Positions 8,559 through 16,378 of a DNA stretch of 64,000 bases are shown here, piece by piece. Position 1 is the first letter of the stretch. The number at the start of each line of letters is the position of its first letter. The translations under genes were made by a program, and so were the position numbers. The DNA is taken from NCBI RefSeq assembly GCF_033025475.1, contig NZ_CP130322.1:2919001-2983000 (forward strand), read 5' to 3'. The notes under the pieces are model-generated. The model saw only the letters and a list, made by a program, of their open reading frames with translations, made no database searches and was not told where the DNA came from. The stretch is from Sphingomonas sp. C3-2 (lineage in GTDB: Bacteria; Pseudomonadota; Alphaproteobacteria; Sphingomonadales; Sphingomonadaceae).

Positions 8559-9326
8559 TTACAGCCCGAAACCGCCCGACACGTTGATCTGCTGGCCGGT
8601 GATATAGGCGGCATCCTCCGATGCCAGGAACACGGCGGCGCGGCCGATTTCGTGCGGCTTGCCCCAGCGCTTGATCGCCAGCATCGCCTGCGTCTCGTCG
8701 ATCCATTTCTGGTCGAACTGCCCCTGTTCCAGCAACTGCGGGAACATCCCGGCCTCGATCACGCCGACAAGGATCGAATTGGCGCGGATATTGTAGCGGC
8801 CTTCCTCGCGCGCCACGCCGCGCACCAGCGATTCATTGGTCGCCTTGGGCGCCACCGAAAGCCCGTCGCGGTCTGGCCAGCGCAAATGCCCGGCCGATCC
8901 CAGCGTCACGAACGATCCGCCGCCCTGTTCGCGGAAATGGGGAAGGGCGGCCTGCACCGCGTTGAAGAAACCCATCACCTCAACCTCGATCGCCTGGCGC
9001 CAGTCGTCATGCGTCATCGCGCTGATATGGCGCTGGTTCACGAACGGCCCCGCCGCCCAGACGATGGTGTGGACGCGGCCATGCGCCGCCACCGCCGCAT
9101 CAACCGCGGCCTGCACCTGCGCCGGATCGGTCACGTCCACCTGAAAGGTCGATGCCTGAACGCCCAGCGCGCGGATATCCGCCGCCACGCGTTCGGCCAC
9201 ATCGGCCTTGCTGCGATAGCCGATCGACACCGCCGATCCCGCCTTGCCGAATTCCAGCGCCACACCCTGGCCAATGCCGCCGCTGCCGCCGAACACCAGC
9301 GTCGCGCCTTCGGGAAACTGCCTCAT
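8559..9326 (-). CDS. SDR-family protein with Ser in place of the catalytic Tyr
   Basis: A 255-aa Rossmann-fold SDR. The cofactor motif is present as GGSGGIG (about residues 13-19), and the C-terminus ends in the usual TGQQINVSGGFGL. The catalytic YxxxK position reads S-V-A-P-K (DGLSVAPKATNES), so the Lys is kept but the Tyr is replaced by Ser. The protein could be a non-catalytic or divergent member, or use another general acid. The start ATG (complement of 9324-9326) follows AGGAG at a normal distance. It is transcribed in the same direction as the regulators to its right, but a 139-nt gap separates them. Confidence 0.82.
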   Translation of the reverse strand: MRQFPEGATLVFGGSGGIGQGVALEFGKAGSAVSIGYRSKADVAERVAADIRALGVQASTFQVDVTDPAQVQAAVDAAVAAHGRVHTIVWAAGPFVNQRHISAMTHDDWRQAIEVEVMGFFNAVQAALPHFREQGGGSFVTLGSAGHLRWPDRDGLSVAPKATNESLVRGVAREEGRYNIRANSILVGVIEAGMFPQLLEQGQFDQKWIDETQAMLAIKRWGKPHEIGRAAVFLASEDAAYITGQQINVSGGFGL

Positions 9327-9416
9327 ATTCGAACTCCTTTTGCCTGAACCCTGTCGTTGGCAAAGGGATCGCAAAAGGGGCCTTTCGGGCAAGTCATTGT
9401 TGAAAATGGTTTTAAA

Positions 9417-9433
9417 GGATCATCAGCTGATCC
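9417..9433 (-). terminator. Weak hairpin after the HTH regulator gene
   Basis: On the minus strand GGATCA and TGATCC pair across a 5-nt loop and are followed by TTTAAAA, 33 nt after the regulator stop codon. The stem has only 6 bp, so this is a modest terminator candidate, or alternatively an operator for the downstream SDR gene. Confidence 0.3.
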
Positions 9434-9465
9434 CTGTCGGGGGCGGTGCATGGCCCCGGCGCGGC

Positions 9466-10218
9466 TCAGCCCGCGTCGTCGGCGCTTTCCCAAAAGGCAC
9501 GCGGATCGATCGGCCGCGCGGCGCAGAGCAGGCTGTACCATCTGGTCTGTTCGGCGGGCAGCGCGCGGTCCTCGATCGCAAGCTCGCGGATGCGGGTGGA
9601 AAGCGCCGCAATCATCTGCCCCAGCTTGGCGATCGATCCGGCCGAAAGCTTCATCGTCTCCAACTCCCACACCGAGCTTGGGGCATGGAAATCCATCTTC
9701 TCGAAATGCATCCGCATCGAATGGTCGATCTGCCGGCGCAGCGGGCCGCCGGGCAGCCATTCGGGATTGCGCACCGTCAGCAGCCGCACCCGGTTGCCGG
9801 GATAGAGATCCAGCAGCCGCAGCTTTTCCAGCCGGCGCAGGTGCAGGATCAGTTCGGGCTCGCCCAGATCGAATTCGCGCTGCACCTCGGCGGGCGTCCA
9901 GTCATGGCGCAGCAGCAGGAAGAGGAAGGCGGTAAACAGATTGTCGGCAAGCCCCGCTTCCTGTGCATGCGTCAGCGCGCGGGCCCTTGCATGGCCGCGC
10001 TGCGCCGCCAGTTCGGCCAGTTCGATCAGCCCGATATCGGCAATCCGGCAGATCGCCTCCAGCGTAACAAGGCTCAGGCCCCGGCCATTGAGCTGGCGCT
10101 TCACCGTCGTCTCGCTCAGCGCCAATTGCGCGGCGATGTCGCGGTACCGGATGTTCCGGTCCTTCAGCACCTTTTTCAGCTCGGCGAGCAGCAGCGCCTG
10201 ATCGCTGGTTTCGCGCAT
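9466..10218 (-). CDS. Helix-turn-helix transcriptional regulator (XRE-like)
   Basis: A 250-aa regulator. An N-terminal helix-turn-helix of Cro/CI type spans about residues 10-65: LKDRNIRYRDIAAQLAL, then SETTVKRQLNGRGLSL as turn and recognition helix. The remainder is helical and lacks a known ligand domain. It starts 3 nt after the stop codon of the LuxR-type gene and is the last gene of a five-gene minus-strand operon, so regulator and enzymes are made from one transcript. Ligand and target are unknown. Confidence 0.8.
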   Translation of the reverse strand: MRETSDQALLLAELKKVLKDRNIRYRDIAAQLALSETTVKRQLNGRGLSLVTLEAICRIADIGLIELAELAAQRGHARARALTHAQEAGLADNLFTAFLFLLLRHDWTPAEVQREFDLGEPELILHLRRLEKLRLLDLYPGNRVRLLTVRNPEWLPGGPLRRQIDHSMRMHFEKMDFHAPSSVWELETMKLSAGSIAKLGQMIAALSTRIRELAIEDRALPAEQTRWYSLLCAARPIDPRAFWESADDAG

Positions 10219-10221
10219 GGA

Positions 10222-11430
10222 TCAGCCGATCGCGAAGGTTTCGGGAAAGCTGGTGTGGATCAGATGGACCAGCTGGGATTGGCGGCTGATGTCCAGCTTC
10301 AGAAAGATCGAGCGCAGATGCGCGCGCACCGTGTTCTCGGCAATGCCCAGCTGTTGCGCCGCCTCGCCGACGAGATGGCCGTTGGCGAGCGCGGCGGCGA
10401 TCATCCCTTCGGTGGGGGTAAGCCCGAACAGCTTGCACAGCGCATCGCCGTCGATCTTGCGCTTGCGCGCGGGGTCGGTGATCAGCAGCGCAACCGCGGG
10501 CACCGCCTCGCCGTGCATGAACACCGGCGTGGGCACCGGCTGCACGATCGCCATGATGTCGCTGCCCGTCGCGCCGCGTTTGACGGGAAAGAGCTGGCGC
10601 CCCGATGTGCTCGCGTCGCGCACCGCCGCCATCGTCGCCCGGAACGCGCCGTCCGCGTCGGCATCGGTCAGCACCACCTGCCCGTCGATCAGCGCGATCC
10701 CGTCAGCCTCGGCCAGGATCGACGCCGCGACTTCGTTGAGCTTCAGCACCTGGAAACCGGAATCGAGCAGCACCGTGCCCACCGCGAACTGCTCGACCGT
10801 GTCGAACATCACCGCGCGCTCATATTGCGACAATTCCAGCCGCTGATAGATTTCAAGCGCCTGGCGCAGATGCGGCAGGATCTTTTCCACCCAGCGGCGT
10901 TCCTCGGGCGTGAAGGCGCGTCCGCCCGGCGCGCGCGACAGGCGCAGCCGCGCCTCATAGCCGCTCGCCAGCCGCATATCGACGCCCAGGATATGCGACG
11001 CGTCCACCGCCGCCAGCCATTCCCTGTAATCGGGCAGCTGCTCCAGCGTCTCGCGCCCGACATATTCGAACAGCGCCACCACCTGCCCCTCGGGCAGGCG
11101 CACGAACGGATCGATCTCCAGATAGCGATCGATATATTCCTGAATTTCGTGCGGCGTCGATGTGGGCGTGGTCATCGTTCCCCGGCCGCCCGCATCGGGC
11201 GGCACAAGGATGAGCGTGCCGTGTTTGGCGTCGATCTGGCGGCTCAGTTCCAGCAGAAACCCGCGCCACGGATCGTCGCTCACCAGCGAGGTGCTGAGGC
11301 TGAGAACTAGGGTCGAGAAAGCATCTACCGGATCTGAAGGAATACCCAATGCAACGTCTCCGGCGGGGCCGCTCCCCCAAAATCTGCCCGGAACCGTGTG
11401 TAGAGCCTTTCGTCGTGCCAACTCCAGCAT
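10222..11430 (-). CDS. LuxR-family transcriptional regulator
   Basis: About 402 aa. The C-terminal LuxR HTH covers roughly residues 335-400 (LFGLTPTEGMIAAALANG, then NTVRAHLRSIFLKLDISRQ). It is a paralogue of the 403-1560 regulator: both carry SDPWRGF/SDPWTGF, a DPFVRLPEG/DPFVGLPEG motif and almost the same recognition helix. The start ATG (complement of 11428-11430) lies 14 nt after the preceding SDR stop, consistent with operon translation. The two paralogues at the two sides of the cluster may respond to different intermediates of the same pathway. Confidence 0.88.
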   Translation of the reverse strand: MLELARRKALHTVPGRFWGSGPAGDVALGIPSDPVDAFSTLVLSLSTSLVSDDPWRGFLLELSRQIDAKHGTLILVPPDAGGRGTMTTPTSTPHEIQEYIDRYLEIDPFVRLPEGQVVALFEYVGRETLEQLPDYREWLAAVDASHILGVDMRLASGYEARLRLSRAPGGRAFTPEERRWVEKILPHLRQALEIYQRLELSQYERAVMFDTVEQFAVGTVLLDSGFQVLKLNEVAASILAEADGIALIDGQVVLTDADADGAFRATMAAVRDASTSGRQLFPVKRGATGSDIMAIVQPVPTPVFMHGEAVPAVALLITDPARKRKIDGDALCKLFGLTPTEGMIAAALANGHLVGEAAQQLGIAENTVRAHLRSIFLKLDISRQSQLVHLIHTSFPETFAIG

Positions 11431-11444
11431 AATGTCGCGCCCGC

Positions 11445-12167
11445 TCAGGAATCCGCGATCATATAGCCGCCGCTCGCTGACAGGCATTCGCCGGTCACAT
11501 AGGCCGCCGCCGGGCTGCACAGGAACAGCGCGGGCCCCACCATGTCCGCGGGGGTGCCCCAGCGGCCAATTGCGGTGCGCTTCGCGGCTTCGGGGCCGTA
11601 AAACGGATCGTCGGCAAATTTCTCGGTCATCGGCGTGCGGATCGCGCCGGGGGCGAGCACGTTCACCCGCACCCCGCGGGCGCCCCAGCCTTGCGCCAGC
11701 GACCGCGCCAGCACCAGCAGTGCCGCCTTGGCCGCACCGTAACCGGGGAAGATCGTGTTGCCCAGAAACGCCATCATCGATGCGGTGAACAGCACCGCGC
11801 CGCCGCCCGGCTGACCGCTTGCAGCCAGCACCGGCAGCAGCGCGTTGGTGAGCGCATAGGTGCCCTTCAGATTATCGTCGATCGCCGCGTCGAAATCCTC
11901 CGGCATCGCGGTGCGCCCGGCATTGTTGATGAGGATGTCGAGCGACGCGCAGGCACCCGCCACGCGCTCGATGCTCGCGCGGTCGGCAAGGCTCATCTGC
12001 AGATAGCGGGCATGGGTGGGCAGGGCGGTATAGGCCGAGGCATCCGTCGCCGTCCCCGTGATCGTCACTTCGGCCCCGGCATCGGCAAAGGCCTGCGCCA
12101 GCGCCGCGCCGATCCCGCTCGTTCCCCCCGTCACGAGCACCGACCGGCCCGAAAAATCGAACATCAT
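11445..12167 (-). CDS. SDR-family NAD(P)-dependent oxidoreductase
   Basis: A 240-aa classical SDR with TGGTSGIG (residues 13-20), LINNAG and catalytic Y-x3-K (PGYGAAKAA). The C-terminal TGECLSASGGYM region is typical. Its ATG overlaps the TGA stop of the upstream flavin oxidoreductase gene (ATGA at 12164-12167), so the two are translationally coupled. That pairing suggests they act on the same ring system, one reducing a C=C bond and the other a carbonyl or hydroxyl. This is inference from context. Confidence 0.9.
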   Translation of the reverse strand: MMFDFSGRSVLVTGGTSGIGAALAQAFADAGAEVTITGTATDASAYTALPTHARYLQMSLADRASIERVAGACASLDILINNAGRTAMPEDFDAAIDDNLKGTYALTNALLPVLAASGQPGGGAVLFTASMMAFLGNTIFPGYGAAKAALLVLARSLAQGWGARGVRVNVLAPGAIRTPMTEKFADDPFYGPEAAKRTAIGRWGTPADMVGPALFLCSPAAAYVTGECLSASGGYMIADS

Positions 12168-14308
12168 GCAGTCATTCCTTCCAATGTCCGGGCCAGCTCC
12201 GCAGCATCCTGCATCGCGCCCTCAATATATCCCACGCCCTTGGCGTCGCCGATCGCGTGCACTGCCAGCCCGGCCGCCGCGAATGCATCGGCCAGCCGCA
12301 GATCGCCCGTCGCGCCCTGCGCCACGATCACATGGTCGGCCGCCAGCGTGCGGATCTGCCCCGCCGGATTGGCATAGCTGACGGTGTGATCCCCGATCGC
12401 AATGTCCTGCGCGTGCGAAAGCATCGTCACGCCCAGATGGTTGAGCTCGTCCAGCACGCGCCAGCGCCGCACCACTTGCAACCCGGCGCCGGGGCGCGCC
12501 GCCGGATCGACGATCGTCACCTTGCGCCCGCGCTGCGCCAGGAATTCGGCCAGTTCCATCCCCACCAGCTCGCCGCCGATGATGACGATCCGGTCCCCCA
12601 GCGGCATCCAGTGCCGGCTGGCCGCGCGGACAAAGCCGGGCCGTCCGGTCAGCCCGGTCATCCGCCCCAGCGTCACCGCCATCCGGGTCACCCCGTCGAT
12701 CTTGCCCGACAGCGCATCCAGATTCTGCGCCAGCATCAGGCTGCGCATCTCGTCGCCGTTGAACACGAAATCCTGATCCGCGCCGGGGATGGGGGGCATC
12801 GCCCGCCGCGCGCCCGTCGCCATGACGACATGATCGGGGTTGATCTGACGGACACGCTCCAGCGTCGCCTCGGTGTGCAGTTGCACCGTGATATTGGGCA
12901 GCGCCGCCACCTGTCGGCGCAGCCAGTCGACAATGCCGCCATTGGGCGCATAGGCGATGGAGGCGAACCGCGCCGTCCCGCCCAGCGTCCCGCTCGCTTC
13001 CATCAGCGTGATGGTGTGCCCCTGCAGCGCCAGCCGCCGCGCGGCCTCCATCCCCGCGGGCCCGCCGCCGACCACGACGATCCTCCTCGTCTTCGCCGCC
13101 GGGGTCAGCGCGCGTTCGCGCTCGAAACCGGTTTCGGGGTTCACCGCGCATTTCACCGGGCGCGAAAAGAAGATCTGGCTGATGCAGGTATAGCAATAGA
13201 TGCAGGGACGAACGTCCTTGGCGCGCCCTGCGGCCAGCTTGCCCGGCAGTTCGGGATCGGCCAGCAGCTTGCGCCCCATGGTGATGAAATCGATCCGCCC
13301 TTCGCGGATGAAACGGTCGCCGTCCTCGGGCTCGATCCGTCCGGGGCAGATCACCGGAATGTCCACCGCCGCGCGAATCCGCGTCGCGGCGTCGATAAAG
13401 CCGTTGCGCACATCGGTCGCATGGCCGGTGGAATAGGTCAGCCCCCGGCCGGGGTGGCCGTCGGCCGAAACATGGATGGCGTCGGCGCCCGCGTCCTCGG
13501 CCAGTCGTGCGGTCGCGGCGGCATCCTCGACGGTCACGCCGCCGTCGATCAGGAAATGCTGGCTGTCGATCCGCGGCCAGATCGGCATGTCCGGCCCCAC
13601 CGCCGCGCGTACGCCGCGGATGACGTCGCACAAAAAGCGCGCGCGGTTCTCGATCGATCCGCCATAAGCGTCGTCGCGGGTGTTGATGAGCGGGTTGAGA
13701 AAGGCCGAGATCAGATAGCCATGCCCGGCATGCAGCTCGATCGCATCGACGCCCGCGCGCTGCGCCCGCACCGCCGCGCGCGCGAACATGTCGACGATCT
13801 GGCGGATGTCACTGTGGTCCATGATCCGGTAGCGCGGCTCGCCCATCGTCGCATAGGGCGCGGCAAAGATCGCCAGCTCGTCTTCGAGGAACCCGTCCAT
13901 CATGTCGCCATCCGCCTTGCCGATAGCGGGGGCGGAGGGGGTCCAGATCGGTCGTCCGGCCAGCATGTCGTTCATCGCCACCAGCCCGGCATGGTGCAAC
14001 TGCACCGCCAGCTTCGCGCCGTGGGCGTGGACGGCATCGGCGATCGCGCGGACGCCCGGCACATGGCGTTCGTCGGAAATCGCCTCCTGCCGCCAATTGC
14101 TCGATCCGTCGGGATAGCCCACCGAAACCGAACCCATCGTGATCAGCGCCGCGCCGCCGCGCGCGCGCGCCTCGTAATAGACGCGCAGGCGGTCGCCCGA
14201 AATGCCGTCATCCTCGGCCAGGTTCGATCCCATCGGCGTCATGAAGATGCGGTTGCGCAATTCCATCGGGCCGATCCGCCCCGGCTTTAGCAGGTGCGCG
14301 AATGCCAT
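12164..14308 (-). CDS. FMN/FAD/Fe-S NADH:flavin oxidoreductase (old yellow enzyme / dienoyl-CoA-reductase type)
   Basis: A 714-aa multidomain enzyme. Residues 1-370 or so form an OYE TIM barrel (RNRIFMTPMGSN near the start, ELHAGHGYLISAFLNP in the middle). Cysteines CIYCYTC followed by a further C before AVNPETG provide a 4Fe-4S cluster. The second half carries a dinucleotide fold, VVVGGGPAGMEAARRLA, and a second FAD/NAD domain (VIIGGELVGMELAEFLA). This is the layout of 2,4-dienoyl-CoA reductase, trimethylamine dehydrogenase and the bile-acid enzymes BaiCD/BaiH. Such enzymes reduce conjugated enones or dienoyl thioesters. It lies between a SnoaL-like gene and an SDR gene in one operon. Confidence 0.9.
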   Translation of the reverse strand: MAFAHLLKPGRIGPMELRNRIFMTPMGSNLAEDDGISGDRLRVYYEARARGGAALITMGSVSVGYPDGSSNWRQEAISDERHVPGVRAIADAVHAHGAKLAVQLHHAGLVAMNDMLAGRPIWTPSAPAIGKADGDMMDGFLEDELAIFAAPYATMGEPRYRIMDHSDIRQIVDMFARAAVRAQRAGVDAIELHAGHGYLISAFLNPLINTRDDAYGGSIENRARFLCDVIRGVRAAVGPDMPIWPRIDSQHFLIDGGVTVEDAAATARLAEDAGADAIHVSADGHPGRGLTYSTGHATDVRNGFIDAATRIRAAVDIPVICPGRIEPEDGDRFIREGRIDFITMGRKLLADPELPGKLAAGRAKDVRPCIYCYTCISQIFFSRPVKCAVNPETGFERERALTPAAKTRRIVVVGGGPAGMEAARRLALQGHTITLMEASGTLGGTARFASIAYAPNGGIVDWLRRQVAALPNITVQLHTEATLERVRQINPDHVVMATGARRAMPPIPGADQDFVFNGDEMRSLMLAQNLDALSGKIDGVTRMAVTLGRMTGLTGRPGFVRAASRHWMPLGDRIVIIGGELVGMELAEFLAQRGRKVTIVDPAARPGAGLQVVRRWRVLDELNHLGVTMLSHAQDIAIGDHTVSYANPAGQIRTLAADHVIVAQGATGDLRLADAFAAAGLAVHAIGDAKGVGYIEGAMQDAAELARTLEGMTA

Positions 14309-14354
14309 AATCTCTCTCCCGCCCGGCGCCCGTGGCGCGGGCTCTGTTCCAGGT

Positions 14355-14813
14355 TCAGGCGGCGGCGTCCGGCGTCACGGGGCCGCTCGCCTCGGCGCTC
14401 CATTCCTGCGCGCCCATCACATTGGCGATCACCATGGGGTTGAGATATTCGCGCCAGCGGCTGATCCGCCCGTCCGCGAACTCGACGATCGAGACATAGC
14501 GGTTCGAATAGGGCGCGTTCGTCGGGTGATAACGGCTGTGCGAGCTATATTCGGCCACCAGCATGTCGCCCGCCGCCATGTCGTGAATGGCCTCGATCCG
14601 GTAGGCATAGGGATCGAAATCGCGCCAGCTTACCTCCAGCACCTCGCGAAACCACCGCGCCCCGCGCTGTTCGAGTGGATAGCCCTCCATCACCGGAAAC
14701 GGCCATTCCAGCAGCACGTCCTCCGCCAGGCAGGCCTCGAACGTGTCGAAGTCCTTCTGCCCAAGCGCGGTCAACATCGTGATGAACAGCTCGCGGTTCG
14801 CGCTGTCGGTCAT
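14355..14813 (-). CDS. SnoaL/NTF2-like protein, first gene of the minus-strand operon
   Basis: A 152-aa NTF2-fold protein: RELFITMLTALGQKDFDTF in the first helix, LEWPFPVMEG, then YVSIVEFADGRISRWREY as the closing hairpin. ATG (complement of 14811-14813) follows GGGAGAGGAT. It begins the operon SnoaL, OYE, SDR, LuxR, HTH, with 46 nt to the next gene. The divergent spacer up to 14975 should hold its promoter. Related proteins are often annotated as ester- or lactone-handling or ketosteroid-isomerase-like, with no proof of reaction. Confidence 0.78.
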   Translation of the reverse strand: MTDSANRELFITMLTALGQKDFDTFEACLAEDVLLEWPFPVMEGYPLEQRGARWFREVLEVSWRDFDPYAYRIEAIHDMAAGDMLVAEYSSHSRYHPTNAPYSNRYVSIVEFADGRISRWREYLNPMVIANVMGAQEWSAEASGPVTPDAAA

Positions 14814-14974
14814 ATCCTCTCCCTCATCTCCCACCGCCGCACCGCGCCGATGGCTCAGGAGAATCACGCTAGGCGCACCGGAGCGGGGGCGCCTCCTTCG
14901 ATTTGACTAGGGCGGTCGGCGGGCGGTCGGCTTTCAGCCTATGCATTCGCCCTAAGTCGCGATAGGCGCACATC

Positions 14975-15226
14975 ATGATGAACATTCCCTGGGACCAGCC
15001 CGCAACGCTGATCGATCTGGATGGCAAGACGCCGGTAATCGGATCGATGCTCGAATGCGTGGCGCATTTTTCGCTCTTCACGCCTTTGGCCAAGGAACAG
15101 GCACGCATCCTGCTGACGGGGCCTGTGATGCGCGAAGGCCGCAAGACCCGCACCTGGATTCTCAATCCCGACGAGATCGAAAAACTTGTCGACCGGCTCG
15201 ATGCCGAGAAGAAGGCGGCGCAGTAA
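14975..15226 (+). CDS. Hypothetical protein, 83 aa
   Basis: A short soluble protein with no signal peptide or membrane segment. Visible features are ATLIDLDGKTPVIGSMLE at the N-terminus, a PVMREGRKTRTWILNPDEIE segment and a charged C-terminal helix. I do not recognise a family. It is divergent from the SnoaL operon and its stop codon is 10 nt from that of the converging deacetylase-family gene. Two ATGs in tandem (14975, 14978) are possible starts. Confidence 0.6.
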   Translation: MMNIPWDQPATLIDLDGKTPVIGSMLECVAHFSLFTPLAKEQARILLTGPVMREGRKTRTWILNPDEIEKLVDRLDAEKKAAQ

Positions 15227-15236
15227 GCCCGCGCGA

Positions 15237-16148
15237 TCAGGCGGAATTTTTCGCGTTGATCGTGGTGGAAAGGGCCAGGATCGTGCGCGCGTGCCGCAAG
15301 GCCACGGCTTCGCGGTCGGCGCCATAACCACCGCCCAGCGTACTCGCCAGTGGAATGCCGCGCCGCTTCGCCTCTGCCGCAACAAAGCGGTCGCGGTGCG
15401 CAAGGCCTTGGTCGGTCAGGCTCAGCCGGCCAAGCTTGTCGTCCCTATGGGCATCGACGCCGGCCTGCAGCAGGATCAGGTCGGGTATGAAATGATCGAG
15501 GACCATGGGCAGCGATCCGGCCAGAGCGTCCAGATAGCCCGCATCGCCCGTTGCATCGGGAAGCCCGACATCCAGTGAAGAACGCGCCTTGCGGGCCGGA
15601 AAGTTCTTCTCGGCATGAATGGAAAGCGTGAAGATGTCGCTGCGCCCTGCGGTCAGGGCGGCAGTGCCATCGCCCTGATGCACATCGAGATCAAGGATCA
15701 GGATGCGCGCGGCGTCGCCCTCCTCGATCAGCCTGTTGGCGGCGAGCGCCAGATCATTGAACACGCAGTAACCCGCGCCCGAATCCGCCAGCGCATGATG
15801 GCTGCCGCCGGCGGAATTGGCAGCATATCCGTGCTGCAACGCCAGCTTCGCCGCAAGCCATGTTCCACCGGGGGAGAGTTGCGAGCGCCGGGAAATCCGC
15901 TCGTCGATCGCAAAACCGATCCGGCGCTGCTTGGCCGCCGGCACCGTGCAACTCATGACTTCGTCGACATAGGCCGGTTCGTGGACAGCCTCGAGCCATT
16001 TTCGCGGCATGATGTCGGGCGCATGGACCGTCATTGTCACGCCACTTTCGCCCAGCACCCGCATGACCAGCGCATATTTGTCATGCGGGAAAGTGCCCGC
16101 ACGCTCGGTTTCGACCACATAACCGGGATGATGGACGACATGCAGCAT
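15237..16148 (-). CDS. Histone-deacetylase-family (acetylpolyamine amidohydrolase/AcuC-like) protein
   Basis: A 303-aa zinc amidohydrolase of the arginase/deacetylase fold. The catalytic His pair lies in [11 protein letters not shown]. The zinc ligands lie in [11 protein letters not shown] and QAGVDAH, and the closing GGGYG supplies the usual Tyr. Bacterial members remove acetyl groups from polyamines, acetoin-related substrates or unknown small amides. The length is typical. It stands alone between a hypothetical gene and the autotransporter, so context does not suggest a substrate. Confidence 0.9.
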   Translation of the reverse strand: MLHVVHHPGYVVETERAGTFPHDKYALVMRVLGESGVTMTVHAPDIMPRKWLEAVHEPAYVDEVMSCTVPAAKQRRIGFAIDERISRRSQLSPGGTWLAAKLALQHGYAANSAGGSHHALADSGAGYCVFNDLALAANRLIEEGDAARILILDLDVHQGDGTAALTAGRSDIFTLSIHAEKNFPARKARSSLDVGLPDATGDAGYLDALAGSLPMVLDHFIPDLILLQAGVDAHRDDKLGRLSLTDQGLAHRDRFVAAEAKRRGIPLASTLGGGYGADREAVALRHARTILALSTTINAKNSA

Positions 16149-16378
16149 GGCCTTGCAGGTAGAACGCCAAGGCGCCCAGGTCGAGCCGCATTGCCGGGCA
16201 TAGGGCCTGACGATTTCAGCCGGGGTTTGCGGTCACAATCTATACGATCTGCACTGACGGCGGACAAATCGCGCAAGACCCGAAACAGGGGCATTTCTTA
16301 GCGATTTGTTGACCGGAAACCAGACGTTCGCGCCCTTCATCCTATAACGCATGATATTGGATCAAGGGGAGTATTGAT

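Noticed and set aside
9244-11310. A 688-codon plus-strand frame opposite the HTH and LuxR genes
   Set aside because: It is the shadow of two well-supported minus-strand regulators and has no recognisable domain.
12257-14290. A 677-codon plus-strand frame opposite the flavin oxidoreductase
   Set aside because: Same shadow effect; the minus-strand enzyme has nucleotide-binding and Fe-S motifs and operon overlaps.
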